Origin: Diplocarpon mali
Lineage: Eukaryota > Ascomycota > Leotiomycetes > Helotiales > Drepanopezizaceae
Assembly (NCBI GenBank): GCA_024741835.1
Contig: JAENRP010000122.1
Coordinates: 1-64,000 of the forward strand
Reading direction: 5' to 3'
Length of the DNA: 64,000 nucleotides
Shown here: piece after piece, positions 1-11,178 of the stretch
How positions within the stretch are numbered: position 1 is the stretch's first letter
Layout of the letters: every line of letters begins with the position of its first letter
Translations under genes and position numbers: made by a program
The notes under the pieces: generated by a model
Told to the model about the DNA's origin: nothing
The model's input: only the letters and a program-made list of their open reading frames with translations
Databases searched by the model: none

Positions 1-153
1 ACCAAGTGACCTCGAACCCAGAACCCACCAACGGACCGGAAGGTGTATCGACGGTCCATGTCACCAAGACTACCTGTATTCCAAGCGCAGCGTCGGCATG
101 GCCATCGTCTAATCAGAGTAGTACTTGCAGGTCCCATTCATCGATTCATCACC

Positions 154-1744
154 TCACTCCAACTCCTTCTCCAACACGGCAGGCGCAGTGATAGTCTGGC
201 CCTTGAGCTTCGCCAGTCCTTCGCCGCCCTGTGGTCTGGTGAGTACTCGTCGCGTCAGGAGTAATCGGAGAACATACGTAGCTGATCAAGGGCGATATCT
301 CAATGCCGTCGGCATCCCCTTCACTAACCACAGTCGCACCGGCAGCCTGTGCCCACCGCTTCCCTTGATCCATGATATCCTTCCTACTGCTGTCTGGGTC
401 ATCCTCACCCGCGCCTCGAGCATTTTTCAGAGGAGAGAACTCGTCCTCACGTTTGACCTCCATACAAGCAAACTGCGTGAGCTCCAGGAGCGGGAAGCAG
501 TCGAAGACGAACTGCTCCAGCTTGATACCGTTGGGCTTTTCGGGCTTGATAGGAGTTCCCTTGTCGGTATCTACGTATGGGATCTTTTTGCGAGCGACGT
601 GGTGAGGAAGCTTGTGTGCCCATTCTGGGATGGACTCTAGGAAGCGGAATGAGTAGTAGTGGTTGACGATGTTGGCTGCTCTGAACTTGAGGACACCTGG
701 TTGCTTGGTATCCTTGGCCTCCGCAGTCTCCTTGTCGATCTCAGAGTACTCGACTACATCTGGTCTGCCATTCTTGAGTATGATGAGACCAACAGACTCG
801 GTAGCATTGCGTTTCCGGACCACCTTGGTAGCAATGTCGACATCCTTGGACGCAGCAAACCCAATGAAGACTGGGTCGGCAACCTTCACCAAGCAGTTAT
901 CCACGCAGTAAGCATGGATATGCTTGATTCCTCGCTGCCGCATGTCACTCATGACATTAGATGTGACCAGTGCCTGATAAATGCCTCCGTTTCCGTCAGG
1001 TGCAACGGCCACCTTGCTCTTGCTCTCCAGCAGAATCTTGCCATCATTTGAAATGCAAGGCAAAACACCTTGTTCGAAGATGACCACGTTCTCTTTTTCC
1101 AAGCCAAAATATCCGTTCTCCTGAAAGTACTTCTCGGTGGGGCCTCTGGTAGGGCCACTAGTCATAACATACCAAGGAATCACCACCTCTCCCTTTCCGC
1201 CACTCTTTTGTGCTAATTGCTGGACCTTACGGATCCGCTCGGCCTGGATTTGGAAGAGTGATTTCTCCGACGGAAGACCAATATTGAAGCAGCCTTTAGG
1301 ATCCGAGCTTCCCAACCGGGTGCCTTGTCCGCCAGCCATAAGTACCACACCGACCTTGTTATCTGCGATCAACTCCAGCCCTGACGCGTACCACTTTTCG
1401 ATGTCCTCCGTCTTCGAATCGAGGATACTCGCCGTGGCAGATTCCGGCAGAGGTTCGAGGCCTGTCTCCTTGCCGGCATCTTTTGTCTGGGGTGGGGGGT
1501 TGAGGGCTCGGTCGGTGATGATGTTGATGTGCTCGGGGTCGAAGGAAGAGAGTTGTTCAAAGAGACTGGCTTTCTCTGGCACATTGAGAGTGTCGTAGAA
1601 TGCAAAGACTTGCTCTTGCTTCGCCTTTGTGTACTTCGCCTTCAATTCTTCGAGCTCAGCGGTAGTGGGCTCCCGAGGACGGGCAGATGCGTCGGTATCA
1701 CTGCCCATATGCACCTTGTGCAAGACAGTCTTTACAGCATCCAT
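154..1744 (-). CDS. UAP1: UDP-N-acetylglucosamine pyrophosphorylase
   Basis: This cytosolic enzyme condenses UTP with GlcNAc-1-phosphate to make UDP-GlcNAc, the donor for chitin, N-glycans and GPI anchors. The 513-residue product has the nucleotidyl-transferase signature [11 protein letters not shown] near residue 135, followed by the [13 protein letters not shown] sugar/uridine-binding stretch and a GNGGIYQAL motif, in the order and length usual for eukaryotic UAPs. There are two exons: 278-1744, then 154-228 after a 49-nt intron (229-277) with a GTATGT donor and CAG acceptor. Reading through that intron gives a nonsense tail, whereas splicing gives a normal end ([10 protein letters not shown]...). 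The start is the first ATG, with no longer in-frame ATG. It shares a 345-bp divergent promoter with the DNA glycosylase gene. Family assignment is secure; the symbol follows yeast/animal usage. Confidence 0.95.
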
Positions 1745-2089
1745 GATGATTTGAGTATTGGGTTTGTATGGAAATCTGGAGAGATAGAGGTGAAATGGCC
1801 GCGGGTATACTTTGCGAGGAACCCTGGGGGAACTTGGGTATAGGATGACCCGAGCATAAAACTAGCTCATCAGCCCCGCCGTTTATCCACAGGGGCAACA
1901 AGCCGTCTTCTCTCCAACCTTGCGCAGCGGGCACCAGCCAACTCGCAGTCATTACTTGATTCAATGTGCGTCTTTTGAGCCAACTTGAGAGCCTTGGGTG
2001 ACATATCATCCCAGGCGCTGAAGGACATCCAGCCAAATGCTGCTCTCCCCCCGCCCTTGTTCACCGGATGTACCTGCTAGCACCTTGCG
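1745..2089. promoter_or_regulatory. divergent intergenic region, UAP1 / TDG-type glycosylase
   Basis: These 345 bases separate two divergent start codons and must hold both promoters and 5' leaders. I see no canonical TATA box, repeat or RNA gene in it. Confidence 0.5.
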
Positions 2090-3031
2090 TTGCCCTCCTG
2101 CAGCGCTACGAGGCTGGCCACACAACTGATGGATGATATAAGAGTTAAAGAAGAGCAAGAAGAGGCTGTGGAGCTTCCACTGATGTCCAGACCTCTCCCA
2201 GCAACTTTCCAGGGAAAGTTGAACCTAGCAAGCTTCTCCTTCTCCCCAAAGCCCAAATCCGATTCCATCTCTACTCCCCGAGAACCACGAGCACTTGGAT
2301 CGAGCTCTATCCTCGGATCTCCAAAATCCAGCCCCAAACGCAAATCCAGCATTTATTGCACACCCTCCCCCTCACCTGCAAAGAAAGCCCGCTCTCCCGC
2401 CGGCTATGCTCCCCCCTCGACCTACGCCCACCTCCCAGAACTTCGAGACGTCCTAAAGCCCGATTTGATATGCGTCTTCATCGGCCTGAACCCCGGGATC
2501 GAAACGGCTCGGTCAGGACACGCCTATGCGCATCCCTCCAATCTCTTCTGGAAACTATTGCATAGCAGTGGCTGTACAACCCGCCGCTGCCGACCAGAAG
2601 AGGACGGCGATTTGCCAAGGCTGTTTGAGATGGGAAATACAAACATCGTGGCAAGACCAACGCGGAATGGAAGCGAGCTCAGTAAAGGGGAGATGGACGC
2701 TGGCGTCAAGGTCCTAGAAGAGAAGGTCGCAAGGTTTAGGCCGGAAGCTGTATGCATAGTGGGAAAAAGTATCTGGGAGAGCGTGTGGAGGGCGAGGAAA
2801 GGGAAGAAGATTGGCAAGGGAGAATTCAGGTATGGATGGCAGGATACGGGCGAAAACATGGGCCTCGCTGAAGGGCGAGAAGGTTCAAGAGTCTTTGTCG
2901 CTTGCAGTACAAGTGGACTTGCTGCGAATCTGAGGCCTGCTGAGAAGGAAGCTATTTGGAAAGAGTTGGGTACTTGGGTTGCGAAGAGGAGGGAAGAAAG
3001 GGCTAGTGCTCGAGTTACCAAAGCCTCTTGA
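2090..3031 (+). CDS. G/T(U) mismatch-specific DNA glycosylase (TDG/MUG family)
   Basis: This is a single-exon gene of 313 residues. It is a base-excision repair enzyme that should remove uracil or thymine mispaired with guanine in the nucleus; S. pombe Thp1 is a characterised fungal relative. The catalytic domain starts near residue 125. The MUG/TDG motif GLNPGIETARSGHAYAHPSN lies around residues 131-150, with its Asn in the position that activates water in the family. The second signature, CSTSGLAA, lies near residue 270 and corresponds to the loop that penetrates the minor groove. The first 120 residues are low-complexity, rich in Ser, Pro and Lys and basic, as in other eukaryotic TDGs. A second in-frame ATG (MDDIRVKEE) 13 codons downstream could be the real start. 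It is transcribed divergently from UAP1. Confidence 0.9.
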   Translation: MPSCSATRLATQLMDDIRVKEEQEEAVELPLMSRPLPATFQGKLNLASFSFSPKPKSDSISTPREPRALGSSSILGSPKSSPKRKSSIYCTPSPSPAKKARSPAGYAPPSTYAHLPELRDVLKPDLICVFIGLNPGIETARSGHAYAHPSNLFWKLLHSSGCTTRRCRPEEDGDLPRLFEMGNTNIVARPTRNGSELSKGEMDAGVKVLEEKVARFRPEAVCIVGKSIWESVWRARKGKKIGKGEFRYGWQDTGENMGLAEGREGSRVFVACSTSGLAANLRPAEKEAIWKELGTWVAKRREERASARVTKAS

Positions 3032-3841
3032 ACCAGACTGTCTCCTCTCAACGTCTTGTGGCTCCTCGCAGATATATATCTCAGTGTCGAGATAAGAGCT
3101 AGTGATCTGATCCAAGTTCACAGTCGGTGTCGGATTGCATTTCTATCATTGATTTCGGATGTTCTCGAAACTTCACATCCTTCCCCGGCCAGCTTCACGA
3201 GGAACTCTCATCTCTCTCCCGATTCAATAGGTGAGACGCAGCCTGGGAAGGGCGATGCGCCGTGAAAGAGAGGTTGTCTCATTAATAAGTGCCAGGAAAG
3301 TGACGAAGAGAGGGGATCGGGATGACAGGATATCGCTCACTAGGCCAAAAAAAATATGGCTATTACAACAGCGAGCGGGTGCTACCTGTTTCTTCCAAAT
3401 GAATCGAATATAGAGCATATCGGAAGCATTGGAGCTCATCTGAGTGCGTGCTAAAAGCCAGGGAATAGGTTTGAAAGATGTAATGAGATTGAGAATTACA
3501 CTCCAGATTTGGACCTGCCCAGGTCCAACGACCTGAGTATGGATCATAGACCAATATATGATTCTCCCCTTGATGAAAGAACGAGCTACCTCGGCGAAGT
3601 CTGCATTAACTAACCAATCGACTCGGCATTCCACCCAGCGATAGGGCGATAAGGTAAGCCGTCAAAACTGGCCTAAATGACGTTGGGCTCGATCCTCTGG
3701 CAAGCATTCTCCTACACATCTCCCCGACCAACCTGGCCGAGGCTCTACATAACAAGCTTGGTAGGAGATACCAAACCAATGTCGCATACTTAATACTTCA
3801 ATTATTGTCACGTCGGCGGCCAGTTTACTGTTTTACTGAGA
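3032..3841. other. intergenic region
   Basis: This 810-bp stretch follows the glycosylase gene and holds the promoter of the DUF155 gene. A 136-codon open frame on the minus strand (3224-3634) has no recognisable motif and I do not consider it a gene. No repeat or RNA gene is visible. Confidence 0.4.
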
Positions 3842-5757
3842 ATGGCGACAGCAGCAGGAAAGAGAGGACCTTCGGTCTTGGTACGCAGTTCCCAGAAGAA
3901 ACAACGCGTGAGGCATCCTAATCCATCTACTCACACTTCTCGCAGGTGACCGACTCTCGAGAGCGGCTCCAGACAGCTCGCAGCTCATCACAACGACCGG
4001 TCACCAACGGTCAAAATGTTGTCCGCAATCGAGCCCCAACACGCTTAATCTCCGTCGACAACGTCCTCCAATACGCTTCCGAAATCCCCTCGGGTCAAGC
4101 GCGAGGCCCACCAGGCAGAAGACCTGCTCCCCCCGCCGCGCAACCGCGACCCAACACCGCCGTTCCTGGCATAGGCAATCGGATAGCGCAGCAGAATGTG
4201 CCGGGCAGAAGCACAAAGCTCGTGGAGAAGCTGGTTCTTATTCCCGAGACAGAGAATGAGGTGGAAGATTCAGATGAAGAGGCAGGCGAGTTTGGGAAGA
4301 CGAGACTGGATGGGGAGGAGGCGCCGCTGAAGGATGCGGAGATGGATGTCTTGAAGAAGCGGGGGGGTGTCCGGGGCAAGAGTTACGCGGAACGATTGCC
4401 TAAAGCCAAGAGAGCAGAGAAGCTGGCTAGGGTGACGGCGTACTGTACGGCGCAGAATTACAAGCCGAAAGCTATGGCTAATTTCGTGAAGGAGAGACAT
4501 GGAGCAAAGACGAAGTTGTACGACGATTGCCTTTACACGGTTTATCATCTTCCATTGCTACCCGGACATGAGGGGTTCAGGATTAGAAGTAGTCCTGTGC
4601 TGAAAAGTCCTGGCGGGAAAGCAGTGCTGGATGAGGAGATCGAAAGAAGCGAGCAGAGAGATTATCATGAAGGTTATTTCGAAGACACGGACACGTATGG
4701 TGTGAGAGGCGGCGAGGAGAGTCCCCGAAATGAGAGTGACGAGACGAGGAAGAGGAGACAAGAGAATGACCGACGAACACGAGAGGAAAAAAGGGTCGAA
4801 GAGCAAGGCAAAAGAGGTGATAGTCCCAATAGGATTGCCCCCGATGCCACAACATTCGGCGAGATGTTCGTGTTCTCCTACGGAGTAATGGTCTTCTGGA
4901 ACTTTACAGAACGCCAGGAAAAGGACATACTGGCCGACCTGACCTTTTCCGAACACGAGACTGGTGTATCACTGGTGATACGGCCGGTAAAAGAGGACGA
5001 GTATGAGACTGAAGAGCTCCATTTCGAGTACAGCCCGCTAGTGGAGCGCCCGAGAGTCTTCAACGATATGATCACGCTCAGGAGTGGAGACCATATGATC
5101 AAGCTCACCATGAGCCATGCGATTGCTCAGAGTACAAAGTTGAGCTTTTTTGAGGAGAAGATGAATCAGACGATGTCCAATGCGGAACATGTGCCTAAAC
5201 ACCTTGCTCTGACGGGTCAACTAGGCATGAATCGGAAGGAGATTTTAAGGATCCTGGGACGGCTCTTCCAGAGTCGAGTAGATGTGAACCTCTGTGAGTC
5301 AGATCCGAAAATTTCCCACGGTACCAGCTAATGAACCCCAGCATCAAATATTCTCGACGTCCCAAACTTCTTTTGGGACTCCGAACCTACTCTCCACCCC
5401 CTGTACATCGCACTGCGCGAGTACATGGAGATCGGACCCCGCATCAAAGTCCTCAACGAGCGCTGCCGGGTTTTCCTCGAGCTCGCCGAGATTCTTAGTG
5501 ACAGTATAGCCGATACGAAAATGACAGTCATCACCTGGATCATCATCGTGCTCATTGTCATCAGCATTGGTGTCACGGTTACTGAAGTTGGTTTGCGATT
5601 CGGCATGCTGGAGAAGGGGAAGGCGGATAGGGACAAAATGCTCACTTCCGATGTCATGAGGAAGGGGAGGAATTGGACGAGTGCTGACTTTTCGGAGCGT
5701 CAGCTGGGAGCTATTTGCGGAGCGCAATTTGTGGGACGGACGTCTGAGGAATTGTAG
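3842..5757 (+). CDS. DUF155 (RMND1/Rmd1/Sif2-Sif3 family) membrane protein
   Basis: The encoded protein is about 600 residues. It resembles the S. cerevisiae Rmd1/Rmd8 and S. pombe Sif2/Sif3 group, membrane proteins of poorly defined role. Exons are 3842-3880, 3946-5293 and 5342-5757, with introns of 65 nt (GTACGC...CGCAG) and 48 nt (GTGAGT...CCCCAG). The N-terminal 230 residues are Pro/Arg-rich and acidic, hence probably disordered. The DUF155 domain follows, from RVTAYCTAQ (about residue 175) through FVFSYGVMVFWNF (about residue 320) to the HPLYIALREYMEI segment. The C-terminus has a single hydrophobic helix (TVITWIIIVLIVISIGVTV) followed by a short tail, the usual topology of the family. 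Exon 1 supplies only 13 codons; its ATG is the only one that splices in phase. Confidence 0.85.
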
Positions 5758-7383
5758 ACTGGTGGCTTGCAAATTGCTTCGCATAGCCTGGTGTTTGGCG
5801 TTGGACGGGCAAACATGTAGGGCAGGTTTTGCATTTGAGGGGCCCGTGGATCGATAAAATATCAAGAAGATGCGTTGCACAGTGTATTGGATCAGTTTGC
5901 TGTCACCGAATCGATTTCTTACGTATAGGGGAGTCCCATTTGTCGGCCTCAGGCTCAAGTGAGTATTTTCGTCTATTCAACTGGCATTTATCATGATGGC
6001 AATCGATAATTATGCTTACTGCACCTTTTAGGGTTACTTGCGCTATATGGAGACCAATCTCTTGACTATGATCTAGAGATTCACGAGATATGAGCCTAGT
6101 TTCTCAGGTCCCGGGCTCTTTGCTACTGCCATTACTTTCCAGTCAAGACCGATGAGGGAGGCCTCGAACCAGTACTGATCATGGCGGGTTCCCCTTTCCT
6201 GATAGCCTGCGGACTCTTTCTTCACGCTCTCAAAACGAGCCAATGGCAACGCAAGGCCACCAGCCCAGCTCTTGCACCCATGTACTTGGTAGTTATAGTA
6301 CGATAAATAAGAAAATCCAAGCTCACCAGAATCTCATATTTCAGTTTGTAACCACGTCTGTGTATACTCTTTTTGTTCCCAGATCCTAAAGTCGTGGTTT
6401 CCATCCATGCTTTGCGAAAGATTGAAGATTGGCGGGCGGGCATCCTCTGACGCCAAGAAAATCAGGGGTGGCATGCTTCTAAGCGAAGTCAACAAACCCT
6501 GTCGCGACCCCCTTATCAGCTCAGATCTTCTAATTGCGTCGGATGGCGACTTCGGAAGCTCATCAAGTCCTCTAAGTATGGAGTTTCATTGGATTTGATG
6601 CGGAGTCCACGAGTTGACTATGGATGAGATCAGCGTGAGCACCCTCCTACATTGAGTTGATGAATATGCTTGGCCCTTGCGTTGGATTTGACCAAGCGTC
6701 ATATGTCGCAAGATATGCGATTCGGTTTTCTGAGAGCGTCCAGATTCTGGTAAAACTCTTATGCTATATCGGGGTACTCTGCTCTGAACCTCTATTCAAC
6801 TATTGTATTAATCCCCGCCCCCAACTTGTTATTTTGCAATTGGAGAAAATATAACTTATGCAAAAAGGCTTTTAACGTACTTTGAATTCTTTCTCGTCTC
6901 GTTTTTGCATATCATACCATTTTCATCCTTCCATCCAATTCCTCATGTCCCACGATCTGTTCCACGGCTTTCATATCCCCTTGTCGAATTCCTATTTTCT
7001 CTTTCTTTCTAATCCTAACAAATCTCAACTCTCGCAAACCCATATTCTTACGATCACAACCGCACTACCTACAAAACTAGTGCTCACCAGTCTCTAATGA
7101 ATCATCATGCTATGTCGGCTACAGTCTATGTAGTGCGCCACGGAAGCAACTCAATCAGAAGTGAGTTGATCGAGTTACGGCTACTGTAGCACCCGATCTG
7201 ACAGAATAGGTGCTTCTAAATACTTGAGTATTCTCCTCGGAAATCAGAAGCACTAGATGTATTAATGATAAAAGATTCTACAACAATTGCGAGAGTTTCT
7301 TGTTAGTGTTTTAAAGATATTTTTCAGAATTTAAGTTTCAAAACCATCACCTGGTACAAATAGCGTCTTCTCTACGAGATTTA
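5758..7383. other. gene-poor AT-rich stretch
   Basis: I find no supported gene here. Open frames are short, the DNA is AT-rich compared with the genes on the left, and there are pyrimidine-rich stretches near 6880-7070. It is the left part of a roughly 5-kb degenerate region. Confidence 0.4.
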
Positions 7384-7512
7384 GTCACACCCCCTGTTCC
7401 AATGAACTGGTCGCACCCACGTTCCCTCCGCGTCTGAGTTCGTTGACTAGGCGCGCGGAGCAACGAGGCGAGTGAACGAGGGCGGGAGCAGCACCGCGAG
7501 GCGTGTAACACT
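7384..7512. repeat. GC-rich island, possible relic transposon end
   Basis: A sharply GC-richer block of about 130 bp sits inside AT-rich sequence. It begins at GTCACACCCC and ends at GGCGTGTAAC, which read roughly as an imperfect inverted pair (GTTACACGCC on the other strand). It contains GC-rich runs such as GGCGCGCGGAGCAACGAGGCG. The shape suggests a short transposon remnant (MITE-like or a fragment of a terminal repeat), but I cannot place it in a family, and the inverted ends are weak. Confidence 0.25.
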
Positions 7513-7965
7513 GCTTAGGTATTCAACGATTGAAGCTAGCGACCCTTGGAATCCGAAGCTGCCATAGCGTCTGATATCCTATCTTGACTTTTGGCCAATG
7601 ATTTCCCCACGTACAGACAAACGGTCTTCTTCCCGAAGCAGATATTCCTCGCAGGCATGCCAACTCTCCCACGTACTGCGCGACATGCTCGTGTGCTGAC
7701 TTTGATTTAGATCATCGATTTGGAAACGATGTTCTTGAGGGAAGAGGATCTCAAGATAGACACTCGTGAGTCCGCGATTCGGATACTCTTAAAATCTGAC
7801 CCACTCGCTATTCTCGCTCTACCTCGCTTTGTTGCCCGAGCTGGCTGTCACTTGAGTTCCAGCACAACAGCAACCGGCCATGATGGGCTCCGCCAGCAAA
7901 TCAAAAAATCGCCACTTTGGCTCAGCCGCCGCGGGCAATTCCACGACTGGCACAATCCCGAAGGC

Positions 7966-9223
7966 CTACCTGCCCAAGAGATTGAAGTTGGTCGAATGGT
8001 GGCAACCCTTCTGCAGTTCCCCCCTTGGAGTCTCGATGTATTTGAAATATCCTTGCTCATATGTATTGACCAGGTGTTTTTCTCCAACTTCATTGGCTTG
8101 ATCCGCTCTGGTGGTCACGCGGTCGACCAAGAAATTGCGACCGACTAGATCCCAGTGCCACAGCACATTGTCAGCGTCGCTCATATGTATCAGGCCAGTA
8201 ATCTCCATCTTTGTGTCAGTTTCTTCGGCTTTTCATAGATGGGAATCATTTTGGTAAGCACATCTGGAACAGGATCTTCATCGATGGTCTATTGATTGAG
8301 ATCCTCAAAAAGTGCAACGAGAAGTTTGATTGTGGATTGAGTTTTCATCTGTACGCCAGCTGTACACTTGGAGTTTGTAACCTCAAAACTTGGGATCAAA
8401 GGCAATATACCATGAAGGCACGGCGGTAAGTATGAGCCTCCTGTCAACTGACCGGGCTTTTCCAGCCGTATTATCCCCACATTTGCCTGCAGCTCCGCTA
8501 CCAAAGTCGCGAGCTGGAGCTTTTCATCGGGAAGAAGATCGTAGTACATACTAGCCATGAGTCCTCCTGGAGGTCTGCTCTGAAGAACCAATTGAGACTG
8601 AATAGCATTCTATGTGGTAGAGTCATAGCCTAGAACCGTTGCTACTTTAAGAGATTCGTACTTGGACAGATTAAGGAGAATCACCACCTGTTCCTTGATA
8701 TCGCTGGACTCTTCTTCAGCAAGGAATTTTGAGGATGCAGCACTTCTCTTTGGGGCTTTTTGAAGTCAAAATAATGACTCTATTATAGCAACCTCCTTTG
8801 ATTCGTTAAACCTGTATAGGCTCGCCGTAGCCAATTTCGTGGCACAGCTGGATGACCTTGAGCTTAAACGTATCGAAATGTTCCTGCCTATATTCATACA
8901 TAGAGGTAGCTGCGCTGACTGCTGATTTAGCGCTCGAGCATGCTGAAGATTTGCCGGAGACTTTGGATCTGGCCGAGGAGGCAGGGCTGGACTGAGCGTC
9001 AGGTACATCTTTGTCGCGCTTGTCGTCGCAGTGGTCCGACACCGAGCCGCTGGGGATAGATTACTGCACAAGGGGGCATGACTTCAGGCAATTCAGTGCC
9101 GCGGATTGGAGATGTTGAGGGTATTTCCGTATGAGGCGCCGACTCCGTGACATTGTCAGATGGGGTTTGCGTTGACCGAGTAGCTTCGGGCTGCTGCGCG
9201 CTAAAAACTGCTATGTCTGTCAT
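7966..9223 (-). pseudogene. decayed aminoglycoside-phosphotransferase/kinase-like gene
   Basis: Conserved pieces of one protein appear in order on the minus strand but are broken by stops and frame changes. The N-terminal piece starts at the ATG at 9223. In the next frame comes an EYRQEHFDTFKLKVIQLCHEIGYGEP segment (ending near 8806). Then an N-lobe-like piece (STT, stop, NAIQSQLVLQSR, YYDLLPDEKLQLATLVAELQ) runs over roughly 8640-8290. Last is a catalytic-loop-like HWDLVGRNFLVDR near 8157. This order (YE.F..FK.KV..LC, a PPGG/YYDL..EEKLQ helix, then HxDL..RNxLVD) is what I know from the large fungal APH-like phosphotransferase family. At least two in-frame stops (after GEPIQV and after DSTT) are not removed by any plausible intron. 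The 3' end is uncertain. Confidence 0.6.
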
Positions 9224-11178
9224 GATTTGTTGTTTGAAAAGGATCACAGAGACCAGAGAATTTTATATATGATTCACGAGCTCTCGAGTAGTGAAGTAGA
9301 AGTGGGTTTGAGAACATGGCGGTGGTTAAAGATGGAGCTTGAGCCGCGCCTTTTAGAAAGAAATAAAGGCTTGATTGCCGCAAGACTCATCTTACGAGCG
9401 CCGATATTTTGCAGGAAGATACTCAGCGTGAGCAGCCATAGTCTTTTGAAGATCGACAACTACGTGCTCATGCCGACGAAGGGAACGGTCTTACCGTGTT
9501 ACAAGTGATCACAACATCACATGGTCGCTTAATCATGCTAGAGTGGCGTGTGTTTAGACCTGTCCTCGACGATGCCGAAACTCAACACGGCAGGATTGTG
9601 ATATCTGGCACTTGAGGATTTATTTCTCCGAGAAAATTCTGCCCCGAATAGCCCTGTATCTTGATCAGAGTGAGTATTGCTCGGACCTTTCACCAAAAAC
9701 AGCGTCCGTCCATTCTTTTTCCCGAGACCGTGGGCCATCTGAAGAAAGCCGAGTCCCATGATCATCTCACTGAACTTTATAGTACTGTTGAATATACTTC
9801 TTTTAAGAATTGGGTATCTTTTCTGGGATGGGGAGTTTCATTTTGAATCCAGTCAAATGCTAGAGCTTGGACTTTGTATTACCTTCCATTACTTCCACAT
9901 CTGCATGATGCTTCAAGGCCGCTACAGATGATTTGATAGCGAGCCCTCATGGCGTCTCGAACATCTTTGGAGATATGTTGTCATTTTAGTCATTCGAGAT
10001 TTCGCCTGCGATAATAGCATATAGAGCCGAGCTTCTGTTCTCCTTCTCCTGGCTTCTGTAACTGGCGGGTTGTGCCATATAGTTTTCAATTGACTTCAAA
10101 AATAATTTTTACGTTCCTATTCCATGCATGCGTGCGGTTGAGATTACTAAATGAGCTTCCATCTGCTGCCTTGTACATTTGGCTCAGTTACATATCTGTC
10201 CCTCATTCCCGCCAGTCTGGGACAAGCTTTCATTCTCCCTACGTTAAGTAACTTAACTCAACACTTTTCTTGCATCTTCTATTCTGGATGTTCAATAATG
10301 ATCCTAACGAGCTTCTTACAAGGAAACCGTTACCATCCAATCGCTCCAGATATGACTCCCAGTTTGCTGCAAACACTTCGCAAATTCGCGATGCCTACTT
10401 CCTTCAGTTGCACTAATCAAGGAATGAAAGTAATGCAAATCCACAATGTCTAATCCATTAAATGTCAAAAAGTACCTGGCGCAAGTGCGAGAAACATCCC
10501 CTTCGGAGCATCCATGCGCGCACAAGCCAGAGACGAGAAGGATTAGAAAATCTCGAGATTGAAGGGGGCGGGGGGTTTATACTGGACACTAGAGGTGCTA
10601 GTGCCCTCTTTTTTATCCTCAATTCAAGAGAGTAGGGAAGCGGTGGCTTTCCTGACTTGGTTTTCTCGCGTTCTTTCATTCACGATATATGTAGAGTGAC
10701 GAGAAAGTAGCAGACGTTGGGTTTCCATCTCGTTGTTCACGGTGAAATATGCGAACTTCAAAAACTAGGACTTGCAGACATGGAGACTGGTATATTGAAT
10801 GAATGCAAATACACTTAATCGAGGATCTAGAACATTTTAAAAATACAATTTTCTCGGTAGCTTGCAGCTCTCGAAAGAAAGTGCGTCTCCCGATTCGGCA
10901 GTGTATCTTAACTCGAGACTTGACCATGCCAGCCAGGTCCATGCCTCGGTGTGCTCTGATTATGTCTTTGCCATGTTGACCCCCTTGCTGCGGGCTCGAT
11001 GCGTGGTCAGATGGAGATTTCCTCCGCCTGAAAAAAAAGACCGGCGATTCAGTCGTGAGATGATGGAATCAGACCTACCTGATTTCCAAGATAAGACAAA
11101 ACATTAGAAATTCCTAAAATTCCAGTCAGATAGTCTCTCTTCTGTGCGTTCCAGGGTAGTAGTAAATACAGCCCATGT
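9224..11178. other. gene-poor stretch between pseudogene and SprT-like gene
   Basis: About 2 kb of AT-rich DNA holds only short open frames without recognisable motifs. It may contain further decayed sequence, but nothing can be named. Confidence 0.4.
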
